NCBI GenBank assembly: GCA_021325435.1
Contig: JAJPHE010000154.1
Span: 1 to 34,208, forward strand
Length of the DNA stretch: 34,208 bases
Origin: Actinomycetota bacterium
GTDB taxonomy: Bacteria; Actinomycetota; Acidimicrobiia; Acidimicrobiales; JAJPHE01
Direction: 5' to 3'
Part shown: positions 25,105 to 32,059 of the stretch, in pieces
How positions within the stretch are numbered: position 1 is the first letter of the stretch
Layout of the letters: each line of letters begins with the position of its first letter
The notes under the pieces: generated by a model
The model's database searches: none
What the model was told of the DNA's origin: nothing
The model's input: only the letters and a program-made list of their open reading frames with translations
Made by a program: the position numbers and the translations under genes

Positions 25105-26178
25105 GTGCCGTCCCGCAGGAGCCTGGCGATGACGGAGGCTCTCGGGGCGGTCGCGCCCGGCACCCCGCTGCGCGAGGGTCTCGACCGGATCCTGCAGGCC
25201 GGCAAGGGCGCCCTCATCGTGGTGGGCGACCATCCCGACGTGCTGTCGATCTGCTCGGGCGGGTTCCTCCTCGACGCCGAGTTCAGCCCCCAGCGGCTGT
25301 CGGAGCTGGCCAAGATGGACGGGGCGATCATCCTGGCCGCCGACGCCAGCCGCATCGCCCGCTCCAACGTCCACCTGGTCCCCGACCCGAGCGTGCCCAC
25401 GACCGAGACGGGCACCCGCCACCGCACCGCCGAGCGGGTGGCCCGGTCGCTCGACGTTCCGGTCATCTCCGTGTCGGAGACCATGACCGTCATCGCCGTC
25501 TACCGGAACAACGAGAAGCACCCGCTGGAGCCCATCCCGAGGCTGATCGACCGGGCCAACCAGGCCCTCCAGACCCTCGAGCGCTACAAGAACCGCCTAG
25601 ATGTGGTGTCGGCCGCCCTGTCGGCCCTCGAGGTGGAGGACCTGGTGACGGTGCGCGACGTGGTCACCATGCTGCAGCGTTCGGAGATGGTCCGCCGCAT
25701 CGCCGAGGAGGTCCAGGACTACATCGTCGAGCTGGGAACGGACGGCCGGCTGGTCCTGCTCCAGCTGGAGGAGCTGATGGGCGGGGTGGAGGACGACCGC
25801 CACCTGGTGGTGCAGGACTACCTGCGCGAGGAGGCCGCCTGGCGGATCGACCAGGCCGTCGAGCTTTTGGCCACCCTGTCCACCGAGGACCTCCTCGACC
25901 TGAAGACGGTGGCCTGGGTGCTGCGCATCCCGACCGACGTCGGCGGGCTCGACGCCGGCCTGCAGCCCCGGGGCTTCCGTCTCCTGTCGCGCATCCCCCG
26001 GCTGCCCGACGCCGTCATCGGCCGGGTGGTGAACCACTTCGGCGACCTGCAGAAGATCATGCGGGCCTCGGTCGACGAGCTCGACGACGTCGAGGGGGTG
26101 GGCTCGGGCCGGGCCCGGGCCATCAAGGAGGGCCTGTCGCGCCTGGCCGAGACCAGCATCCTCGACCGCTACTCATGA
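25105..26178 (+). CDS. disA: DNA integrity scanning protein DisA (diadenylate cyclase)
   Basis: Makes cyclic di-AMP from two ATP and scans DNA for recombination intermediates. 357 residues from GTG 25105; ATG 25096 would add three. The cyclase DAC domain contains KGALIVVGDH, the DGA motif in LAKMDGAIILA and GTRHRTAERVA, followed by VPVISVSETM. A helical linker leads to the C-terminal DNA-binding helix-hairpin-helix, VDELDDVEGVGSGRARAIKE. The stop overlaps the next start (ATGA). Confidence 0.95.
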   Translation: MPSRRSLAMTEALGAVAPGTPLREGLDRILQAGKGALIVVGDHPDVLSICSGGFLLDAEFSPQRLSELAKMDGAIILAADASRIARSNVHLVPDPSVPTTETGTRHRTAERVARSLDVPVISVSETMTVIAVYRNNEKHPLEPIPRLIDRANQALQTLERYKNRLDVVSAALSALEVEDLVTVRDVVTMLQRSEMVRRIAEEVQDYIVELGTDGRLVLLQLEELMGGVEDDRHLVVQDYLREEAAWRIDQAVELLATLSTEDLLDLKTVAWVLRIPTDVGGLDAGLQPRGFRLLSRIPRLPDAVIGRVVNHFGDLQKIMRASVDELDDVEGVGSGRARAIKEGLSRLAETSILDRYS

Positions 26179-26840
26179 GGACCGAGCTGCCCTCCGGCAC
26201 CCCCGTCGAGCTGGCCCGGCCGGCGGGCGAGGCGGCCGGCGGCCTGGTGGTCGCCCCCGACATCGGCGGGCTGCGGCCGCTGTTCGACGACCTGTGCGCC
26301 CGCCTGGCCGAGGAGAACCGCTGGGTCGTCGCCGCCCCCGAGCCCTTCGCCGGCCAGGCCGACATGCCCGTCGATCAGCGCCTGGCCGCCGCCGGCGGGT
26401 TGGACGACGCCCGGGTGCTGGGCGACCTGCGGGCCGCCGCCGACCTCACCGGGGTCGAGCGGGTCGGCATCGTCGGGTTCTGCATGGGGGGCATGTACGC
26501 CCTGAAGGCGTCGGGCACCGGACGGTTCGCCGCCGCCGTGGCCTTCTACGGGATGATCCGGGTCCCCGAGCAGTGGAGGGGGCCGGCCCAGGGCGAGCCG
26601 CTGGAGGCGCTGGGCCGCCCCGGTCGTTGTCCCGTGCTCGCCATCATCGGCGGCCACGACCACTGGACCCCGCCCGGGGACGTGGACGCCCTCCGCCAGG
26701 TGCCGGGGGTGGAGGTGGTCGTCTACCCCGACGCCGAGCACGGCTTCGCCCACGACGCCAGCCGTCCCTCCCACCGGCCCGACGACGCCGCCGACGCCTG
26801 GGGCCGGGCGGTGGCCTTCCTGGGCGGAGCGCTGGGTTAG
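26175..26840 (+). CDS. Dienelactone hydrolase-family protein
   Basis: 221 residues, alpha/beta-hydrolase fold. The nucleophile elbow is GFCMGG with cysteine as in true dienelactone hydrolases; the Asp (IIGGHDHWTPP) and the His (DAEHGFAHD) complete the triad. The N-terminal GGLVVAPDIGGLRP matches the family. Substrate unknown; there is no aromatic-degradation gene nearby, so a role in chlorocatechol breakdown should not be assumed. ATG start in an ATGA overlap with disA, so it is probably co-expressed with radA-disA. It is convergent with the Crp-family gene; the two frames overlap by four bases. Confidence 0.88.
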   Translation: MRTELPSGTPVELARPAGEAAGGLVVAPDIGGLRPLFDDLCARLAEENRWVVAAPEPFAGQADMPVDQRLAAAGGLDDARVLGDLRAAADLTGVERVGIVGFCMGGMYALKASGTGRFAAAVAFYGMIRVPEQWRGPAQGEPLEALGRPGRCPVLAIIGGHDHWTPPGDVDALRQVPGVEVVVYPDAEHGFAHDASRPSHRPDDAADAWGRAVAFLGGALG

Positions 26841-27496
26841 GTGGCCCGCTGGGCCAGCTTGCCCCGGTCGAGGACCCGGTAGCGGCGCTCCTCCTGGGCC
26901 AGCCAGCCCAGCCGGACGAAGGTGGCGATGGCCTTGTTCACCCGCTCGCGTGAGGCGCCCACGATGCCGGCCAGCTCCTCCTGGGTCACCGGCAGGACGA
27001 AGTCGTCGGCGTCGCCGGCCAGCTCGAGGAGCCGCTTGGCCGTCCGGCCGGTGACGTCGAGGAACATGGAGTCGGCCAGGGCCTCGTTGGTTGTGCGTAG
27101 CCGCCGGGCCAGCAGGGACACGACCATCCACAGCGCCTCGGGGCGGGCCTCGAGGGCCCGGCGCACCGGGCCGTAGGGGACGGCCAGCACCTCGGACGGT
27201 TCGAGGGCCCGGGCCTCGGCCGACCGGCCCCCGCCGTCGAGGAGCGGCATCTCGCCGAACACGTCCTCCTCCTCCATGAGGGCCACGACCGAGGAGTGGC
27301 CGTCACCGGAGCGGCGGGCGATGGCGACCCGCCCCGAGCACACCACGTACAGGGCGTCGGCCACGTCCCCCTCGGCGAAGAGCAGGTCCCCCCGCGACAA
27401 CCCGACCAGGTGGGCCTCGGCCGCCAGATCGTCGAGGGCGTCGTCGCCGAGGCCGGACAGAAGCTCGGTGGCGGCCAGCACGGCGCGAATGTCCAC
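26837..27496 (-). CDS. Crp/Fnr-family transcription regulator
   Basis: 219 residues from GTG 27496. The N-terminal cyclic-nucleotide-binding-like barrel includes GDLLFAEGDVADALYVVCSG, VFGEMPLLDGGGRSAEARAL (phosphate-binding-cassette region) and a dimerisation helix RPEALWMVVSLLARRLRTTN. The C-terminal winged helix is VTQEELAGIVGASRERVNKA. It resembles the actinobacterial Crp/GlxR group; ligand not provable here. The longer frame to 27556 would add 20 unconserved residues. TACTCT (27509-27504, reverse) sits 7 bases before GTG 27496, supporting the shorter start. Divergent from carD. Confidence 0.9.
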   Translation of the reverse strand: MDIRAVLAATELLSGLGDDALDDLAAEAHLVGLSRGDLLFAEGDVADALYVVCSGRVAIARRSGDGHSSVVALMEEEDVFGEMPLLDGGGRSAEARALEPSEVLAVPYGPVRRALEARPEALWMVVSLLARRLRTTNEALADSMFLDVTGRTAKRLLELAGDADDFVLPVTQEELAGIVGASRERVNKAIATFVRLGWLAQEERRYRVLDRGKLAQRAT

Positions 27497-27503
27497 GCCG
27501 GCG

Positions 27504-27509
27504 AGAGTA
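27504..27509 (-). promoter_or_regulatory. -10-like TACTCT, leaderless promoter for Crp-family gene
   Basis: Read on the reverse strand, TACTCT is followed by 7 bases and the GTG at 27496, the same hexamer and spacing as before folP. This decides the start of the regulator gene. Confidence 0.5.
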
Positions 27510-27597
27510 GCCAGACGACACCGGGCTGAGTTGTGGGAAGACCTCATCTCTGGCACCCTGGATAGGCCCCCACCTGCATAAATCCCCCGGGAGAGGT
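27510..27597 (+). promoter_or_regulatory. carD upstream region and ribosome binding site
   Basis: The intergenic region shared with the divergent Crp-family gene. GGGAGAGG at 27589-27596 is an SD close to ATG 27598. TAGGCC near 27563 and an AT-rich TGCATAAAT near 27576-27584 are -10 candidates, but neither has a convincing -35. No clear Crp-type palindrome was found by eye. Confidence 0.35.
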
Positions 27598-28077
27598 ATG
27601 TCTTTCGACGTCGGTGACAAGGTCGTCTACCCCCATCACGGCGCCGCGGTGATCGAGCGACGCGAGCAGCGTGAGGTGTTCGGGGAGAAGCGTGAATACC
27701 TGGTACTTCGCCTGGCCTACGGGGACCTGACCCTGATGGTGCCGACCGACAACACCGACGAGGTGGGCCTGCGCGAGGTGATCAACGACGAGGAGGTCGA
27801 GGAGGTGTTCGCCGTCCTTCGCAAGAAGGAGGCGCGCATGCCGACCAACTGGTCGCGTCGGTACAAGAACCACGTGGAGAAGCTGAAGTCGGGCGACATC
27901 TACCAGGTGGCCGAGGTCGTCCGGAACCTCTCCATCCGCGACAAGGACAAGGGCCTGTCCGCCGGCGAGAAGCGGATGCTCACCCGTGCCCGCCAGATCC
28001 TCGTGTCCGAGCTGACCTTCGCCATCGGCGTCGACGAGGCCGAGGCCGAGAAGAAGCTCAACGAGGCGCTGCCGTAG
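27598..28077 (+). CDS. carD: CarD-like RNA polymerase-binding transcription factor
   Basis: Binds the RNA polymerase beta subunit and stabilises open complexes, notably at rRNA promoters. 159 residues. The N-terminal RNAP-interaction (Tudor-like) domain is FDVGDKVVYPHHGAAVIERR; the C-terminal helical DNA-binding domain includes MPTNWSRRYKNHVEKLKSGD and LSAGEKRMLTRARQILVSEL. Length and motifs match mycobacterial CarD. carD-ispD-ispF order is conserved in actinobacteria. Confidence 0.97.
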   Translation: MSFDVGDKVVYPHHGAAVIERREQREVFGEKREYLVLRLAYGDLTLMVPTDNTDEVGLREVINDEEVEEVFAVLRKKEARMPTNWSRRYKNHVEKLKSGDIYQVAEVVRNLSIRDKDKGLSAGEKRMLTRARQILVSELTFAIGVDEAEAEKKLNEALP

Positions 28078-28097
28078 CTGCGGGCGTCTGGGCCCTC

Positions 28098-28715
28098 GTG
28101 CTGGCGGCGGGTGGGGGGAGCCGGTTCGGGGGACCCAAGCAGTTCGAGCCCCTCGCCGGCCGCCGGGTGGTCGACTGGTCGCTCGACGCCGCCCGCTCGG
28201 TCGCCGACCATGTCGTGCTGGTCCTGCCCGCCGGGCGCGCCGAGGGTGACTGGCCCGGCGCCGACGACGTCGTCCCCGGGGGGGCGACCCGCTCGGACTC
28301 CGCCCGGGCCGGGCTGGCCGTCGTCGACGCCGACGCCGAGGTGGTGGTCATCCACGACGCCGCCCGGCCCCTCGCCCGACCCGAGCTGTTCGCCGCGGTG
28401 GTGAGCGCCCTGGGCCGGGGGGCCGACGGGGCCCTGCCCGGCGTGGCCGTCCCCGACACGGTGAAGGAGGTGGCGGGCGACCGGGTGGTGGCGACCCTCG
28501 ACCGGGCCCACCTGGTGCTGGTGCAGACCCCCCAGGCCTTCCGGGCCGACTGGCTGCGGCGGGCCCACGCCGCCGGCGGCCAGGCGACCGACGACGCCGC
28601 CCTGGTGGAGGCGGCCGGCGGCCGGGTGGTGGTGGTCGAGGGCGACCCCCGCAACGTGAAGATCACCCATCCCGACGACCTCGTGGTGGCCGAGGCCCTG
28701 CTGGGGCGGCGGTGA
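28098..28715 (+). CDS. ispD: 2-C-methyl-D-erythritol 4-phosphate cytidylyltransferase
   Basis: MEP isoprenoid pathway: MEP plus CTP to CDP-ME. At least 205 residues. The nucleotide-binding LAAGGGSRFGGPKQFEPLAG is at the N-terminus, followed by VIHDAARPLARPELF and VQTPQAFRADWLRRAH. GTG 28098 is the first normal start codon, but the preceding in-frame codons (GVWAL) read like the beginning of the family's first beta strand, so translation may begin earlier at an unusual codon. The stop overlaps the ispF start. Confidence 0.92.
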   Translation: MLAAGGGSRFGGPKQFEPLAGRRVVDWSLDAARSVADHVVLVLPAGRAEGDWPGADDVVPGGATRSDSARAGLAVVDADAEVVVIHDAARPLARPELFAAVVSALGRGADGALPGVAVPDTVKEVAGDRVVATLDRAHLVLVQTPQAFRADWLRRAHAAGGQATDDAALVEAAGGRVVVVEGDPRNVKITHPDDLVVAEALLGRR

Positions 28716-29188
28716 GCCACCGGGTCGGGCTGGGCTTCGACGCCCACCGCTTCTCCCACGAGCCCGGCCGCCGCCTGGTGCTGGGCGGCGTGGAGATCGC
28801 CGACGGGCCTGGGCTGGCCGGCCACAGCGACGCCGACGTGGTCGCCCACGCCGTGGCCGACGCCCTGCTGGGGGCGGCCGGCCTGGGCGACCTGGGCACC
28901 CTGTTCCCCGACAGCGACCCGTCCTTCGCCGGGGCCGACAGCGTGGAGCTGCTCGAGCGGGTAGTCGCCATGGTCGTGCGGGCCGGATGGCGGGCGGTGA
29001 ACGTGGACTGCGCCGTCGCCCTCGAACAGCCCCGTCTCGCCCCGCACAAGCCGGCCATGGAGGAACGCCTGTCCGGGGTGGTCGGATCCCCGGTGACGGT
29101 GCGAGCGAAGAGCCCCGAAGGCCTCGGCGCCCTGGGCCGGGGCGAGGGTGCGGCCTGCTGGGCGGTGGCCCTGCTCGAGAGCCAGTGA
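28712..29188 (+). CDS. ispF: 2-C-methyl-D-erythritol 2,4-cyclodiphosphate synthase
   Basis: MEP pathway: CDP-ME 2-phosphate to the cyclodiphosphate. 158 residues. Metal-binding residues are in VGLGFDAHRFS and GLAGHSDADVVAHAVADALLG; LGDLGTLFPDSDP and the C-terminal RAKSPEGLGALGRGEG follow. GTG start in a GTGA overlap with ispD, and its stop overlaps the rlmB start in the same way. Together with the nearby polyprenyl synthase this points to isoprenoid quinone and lipid synthesis. Confidence 0.96.
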   Translation: MSHRVGLGFDAHRFSHEPGRRLVLGGVEIADGPGLAGHSDADVVAHAVADALLGAAGLGDLGTLFPDSDPSFAGADSVELLERVVAMVVRAGWRAVNVDCAVALEQPRLAPHKPAMEERLSGVVGSPVTVRAKSPEGLGALGRGEGAACWAVALLESQ

Positions 29189-30015
29189 GGGGTCGACCGC
29201 CCCGCCGGCCCCCGCCGTCCCGGGCCCGCCTCGACCCCGCCCGGCGCCGGGCCGCGCCCCGGGGCCTGGGCGGGGAGCAGGTCGAGGGCCGCCGGGCGGT
29301 GGAGGAGCTGCTCAGCGCGGGCCGGCGCCGGGTGCGCGACGTCTGGGTGGCCGAGGGGGCCGAACCGTCGCCCGTGCTCGAGCGGATCATCGCCTCCGCC
29401 ACCCGCCGGCGGGTGCCGGTGCGCTGGACCCCCCGGGGCCGGCTGGAGGCCGAGGCCCGCACCGAGTCCCACCAGGGGGTCCTCGCCCACGCCGACCCGC
29501 TGCCCGAGGCCGACCTCGAGGAGCTGGTCCACCGGCCGAGGGGCGGGGCCGTCCCCTTCCTGGTCGTGCTGGAAGGCGTGACCGACCCGGGCAACCTGGG
29601 CGCCGTCCTGCGCAGCGCCGAGTTCGCCGGGGCGACCGGGGTGGTCCTGGCCCGCCACCGGGCCGTCCACGTCACCCCCACGGTCGCCAAGGCCGCCGCC
29701 GGCGCCGTCGAGCACCTGCCGATCGCCCTGGTGGCGGGCATCCCGACCGCCCTCGCCGCCCTCGGGCGCCTCGGGGTCTGGTCGGTCGGCCTGGACGCCG
29801 ACGGGCCGGCGTCGGTCTTCGACCTGGAGCTCGCCGACCGACCCATCGCCCTGGTCATGGGGGCGGAGGACCGGGGGTTGTCGCGCCTGGCCCGTCAGCG
29901 CTGCGACGTGGTGGCCGCCATCCCCCGGCGGGGGAGCCTGGAGTCGCTCAACGTGGCCGCCGCCGCCGCCGTGGCCTGTTTCGAGGTGGCCCGGAGGCGC
30001 CAGGCCCCTAACTAG
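29185..30015 (+). CDS. rlmB: TrmH/SpoU-family 23S rRNA (guanosine-2'-O) methyltransferase
   Basis: SAM-dependent 2'-O-methyltransferase with a trefoil knot. 276 residues. A very basic, probably disordered N-terminus (RGRPPRRPPPSRARLDPARRR) precedes the substrate-binding domain starting EQVEGRRAVEELL. The SPOUT domain has VLEGVTDPGNLGAVLRSAEF (motif 1), ALVMGAEDRGLSRLARQRCD (motif 2) and IPRRGSLESLNVAAAAAV (motif 3). The GTG start is in a GTGA overlap with ispF. cysS, often between ispF and this gene in actinobacteria, is absent. The exact target G2251 is the family assumption. Confidence 0.9.
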   Translation: MRGRPPRRPPPSRARLDPARRRAAPRGLGGEQVEGRRAVEELLSAGRRRVRDVWVAEGAEPSPVLERIIASATRRRVPVRWTPRGRLEAEARTESHQGVLAHADPLPEADLEELVHRPRGGAVPFLVVLEGVTDPGNLGAVLRSAEFAGATGVVLARHRAVHVTPTVAKAAAGAVEHLPIALVAGIPTALAALGRLGVWSVGLDADGPASVFDLELADRPIALVMGAEDRGLSRLARQRCDVVAAIPRRGSLESLNVAAAAAVACFEVARRRQAPN

Positions 30016-30079
30016 TCACGAACTAGGCAGGAACTGGTTGAGCTACGGGGCTGGCCCTCTCCTTTCCTGCTCGGGCTCG

Positions 30080-30120
30080 CAAAAATTTTGTCCGAATCTT
30101 CCGGATCCGTAGGATTTTTG
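30080..30120 (+). terminator. AT-rich region with small palindromes, possible rlmB terminator
   Basis: CAAAAA (30080-30085) is complementary to TTTTTG (30115-30120), and between them are the perfect palindrome CGGATCCG (30102-30109) and short AATC/GATT arms. A T5 run ends the structure. Stem pairing is imperfect, so this is only a candidate terminator for the carD-ispD-ispF-rlmB transcript. The rest of 30016-30155 shows nothing coding. Confidence 0.35.
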
Positions 30121-30155
30121 GCCCGTGGTGGGTGGTTGGGGACCCCTTGTGACCG

Positions 30156-30185
30156 TTGACACGCACCCAGTGGCGTGGCTATAGA
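30156..30185 (+). promoter_or_regulatory. Strong sigma-A-type promoter of the SigH-like gene
   Basis: TTGACA at 30156-30161, an 18-base spacer, then TATAGA at 30180-30185. This is the best canonical promoter in the window. The start of transcription should lie near 30192, giving a leader of about 100 bases before ATG 30295, unlike the leaderless genes elsewhere. Confidence 0.75.
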
Positions 30186-30187
30186 TA

Positions 30188-30207
30188 CCTAGTCCTTACG
30201 GGCTAGG
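30188..30207 (+). promoter_or_regulatory. Inverted repeat over the SigH-like gene's transcription start
   Basis: CCTAGTCC (30188-30195), loop TTAC, GGGCTAGG (30200-30207): 8 pairs including one T-G. Because it begins right after the -10 and covers the expected start site, it may be an operator for a repressor or, if transcription begins at 30188, a 5' RNA hairpin. Confidence 0.45.
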
Positions 30208-30294
30208 ACCCCCAAACCTCCGGCCCGCAGGCGACGAGCGCAGCACCAGGTCACACAGAAACCACCATCACACCAGACCAGGAGCACTCCCCCA

Positions 30295-30969
30295 ATGGCC
30301 CAGAACGCCCTCACCGCCCTGCAGGACCTGGCCGACGAGGACCTCGTCGAGCGTTTCCAGGCCGGAGACGCCGACGCCCTCAACGTGCTCCTCGAGCGCT
30401 ACCGCCGCTTCGCCCGGGCCAAGGCTCGTGGCTACTTCCTCGTGGGCGCCGACGCCGACGACGTCGAGCAGGAGGGTCTGATCGGCCTGTACAAGGCGGC
30501 CCGCGACTACCGGCCCGAGCGCGAGTCCTCCTTCCGGTCCTTCGCCGAGCTGTGCGTGACCCGTCAGGTCATCACCGCCATCAAGACCGCCACCCGCCAG
30601 AAGCACCAGCCGCTCAACCAGTACCTGTCGATCTCGGGCTCCCGGCCCAGCGAGGACGGCGGCGAGCGCAACGCCGACGACGTGCTCGAGGGCCGCCACT
30701 GCGCCCCCGACCCGGCCGAGGAGGTCGTGGCCAACGAGCGCATGAACCGCATGCGCCAGTCGATGGCCGAGATGCTCTCCGGCCTCGAGGTCGAGGTGCT
30801 CCGCCTCTACGTGGAGGGCCGCTCCTACCAGGAGATCGGCTCCCACCTGCAGCGCCACGTCAAGTCGATCGACAACGCCCTGCAGCGCATCAAGCGGAAG
30901 TTGGACCAGCACATGGCGACCGAGGCGGCCGAGGACCTGGCCGACCAGGAGATGGCCCTGGCCGGGTAG
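30295..30969 (+). CDS. SigH-like sigma-70 family factor
   Basis: 224 residues. Region 2 is clear: DADDVEQEGLIGLYKAARDY, then the very conserved SSFRSFAELCVTRQVITAI and KTATRQKHQPLN. Region 4 is YVEGRSYQEIGSHLQRHVKS with IDNALQRIKRKL. This pattern matches the SigH (sporulation/stationary-phase) group known from Bacillus rather than ECF factors, and no anti-sigma gene is next to it. An acidic C-terminal tail (EAAEDLADQEMALAG) follows. GGAG at 30281-30284 is 10 bases before the ATG. It has its own canonical promoter and long leader. Function in this organism is unknown; growth-phase or general-stress control is a guess. Confidence 0.9.
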   Translation: MAQNALTALQDLADEDLVERFQAGDADALNVLLERYRRFARAKARGYFLVGADADDVEQEGLIGLYKAARDYRPERESSFRSFAELCVTRQVITAIKTATRQKHQPLNQYLSISGSRPSEDGGERNADDVLEGRHCAPDPAEEVVANERMNRMRQSMAEMLSGLEVEVLRLYVEGRSYQEIGSHLQRHVKSIDNALQRIKRKLDQHMATEAAEDLADQEMALAG

Positions 30970-31004
30970 CGCCGCTACGGCCCCGGCCGGACGCCACGTT
31001 CGCC

Positions 31005-31934
31005 CTGGTAGAGGGGTTCTGCGCCCGCTACGCCAACCCCAAGACCCGGGCCGACCAGGCTCGCTGCCTCTGGCAGTTGCTGGGCGACCTGGCGCCGGCC
31101 GAGCTGCGGGACGCCGACATCCTCGACTGGGCCCGGGGCCGCGACCGGACCTTCGCCAACAACTCGATCCGGCGCCGGCTGGCCCTGGCCAGGACGTTCC
31201 TGCGGTGGTGCGACCGGCGGGGGGTCGGGCCGGGCCTGGACCTCGAGGAGGAGTTCGCCGTGATGCGCCGGAGCTACCCGGCCACCTACGGCAAGGTCCA
31301 GGACGCCCACCCGGCCCGTTGGCTGAGCGCCGATGAGGCCGCCCGGCTGGTGGCCACCTGCTCGGACGGCACATGCCAGGGCGAGCGCGACGAGCTGGCC
31401 ATCCGCCTCGGGCTCCTCGGCCTGCGAGTGGCCGAGCTGTGCTCCCTCACCTGGGCCAACGTCCTTGCCGACCGGACGCTGGCCTGGACCGGCAAGGGCC
31501 GCAAGCCCCGGCGGGTGAGGATCGGGCTCGGCCTGGCCGCCCGCCTGGAGGCCTGGCACGATGCCTACGAAGCCGGGCTCGGCCGGCCGGTGGCCGGGTC
31601 GGACCCGGTCATCTGCGCCATCCGTACAGCCAACCAGCACACCGCAGCCCGGCAGGTGGCTTGGAGCGCAACCATCACGCACTACGCGTACCGGCGGCTC
31701 CTGGCGCGCCGGGCCGACGCCGCGGGGCTCGGCCACGTCGCCCCTCACGATCTGCGGCGCACCGCCGCCAACCTGCTGAACACGGCCCGGTCGGCCGACG
31801 GCGGGCACCTGTTCGACGTGGGCGACATCCAGAAGGTCCTCGGCCACGCCCAGATCGGGACGACCCAGCGCTACCTCAACGCCCTGGACACCGACGCCAT
31901 CGATCGCGCCGCCCCGGTACTCGACCTCGCATAG
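31005..31934 (+). CDS. Tyrosine recombinase/integrase without a clear start codon
   Basis: Site-specific DNA recombinase. Counting from 31005, the catalytic set is complete: Arg141 in LLGLRVAELC, the Lys-containing hairpin WTGKGRKPRR, His248 and Arg251 in PHDLRRTAAN, His281 in VLGHAQIG and the nucleophile Tyr290 in TQRYLNA. An N-terminal core-binding domain is recognisable from about ATFALVEGFCARYAN to TFLRWCDRRG. No ATG, GTG or TTG lies in frame between the sigma-gene stop and TTG 31077, which is inside this domain. CTG 31005 is used here as a placeholder; ACG 30996, TTG 31077 or loss of the 5' end are the alternatives. It begins the accessory region. Confidence 0.8.
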   Translation: MVEGFCARYANPKTRADQARCLWQLLGDLAPAELRDADILDWARGRDRTFANNSIRRRLALARTFLRWCDRRGVGPGLDLEEEFAVMRRSYPATYGKVQDAHPARWLSADEAARLVATCSDGTCQGERDELAIRLGLLGLRVAELCSLTWANVLADRTLAWTGKGRKPRRVRIGLGLAARLEAWHDAYEAGLGRPVAGSDPVICAIRTANQHTAARQVAWSATITHYAYRRLLARRADAAGLGHVAPHDLRRTAANLLNTARSADGGHLFDVGDIQKVLGHAQIGTTQRYLNALDTDAIDRAAPVLDLA

Positions 31935-31996
31935 GCCCTCCCCACGACTCCGCAGCCATCCTTCGACACGCTCAGACCGCATTCCCGGGGTGCCGA

Positions 31997-32030
31997 CGGC
32001 GGCCTTGCCGGCTGCGCCTCCCGGCCGCCG
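31997..32030. terminator. Inverted repeat between convergent integrase and rep genes
   Basis: CGGCGGCC (31997-32004) and GGCCGCCG (32023-32030) form a perfect 8-bp stem with an 18-base loop. It lies between two convergent genes and lacks a T tract. The rest of 31935-32059 shows no ORF. Confidence 0.35.
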
Positions 32031-32059
32031 CACCCGCATGCGCCCGCGCTGTCAGGTGG

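Noticed and set aside
27497-27556. 20-residue N-terminal extension of the Crp-family regulator
   Set aside because: Unconserved, lies over the TACTCT element, and the usual family length is reached from GTG 27496.
30930-31010. Programmed frameshift fusing the SigH-like factor to the integrase
   Set aside because: The frames differ, but no slippery heptamer or downstream structure was seen and the sigma protein ends normally.
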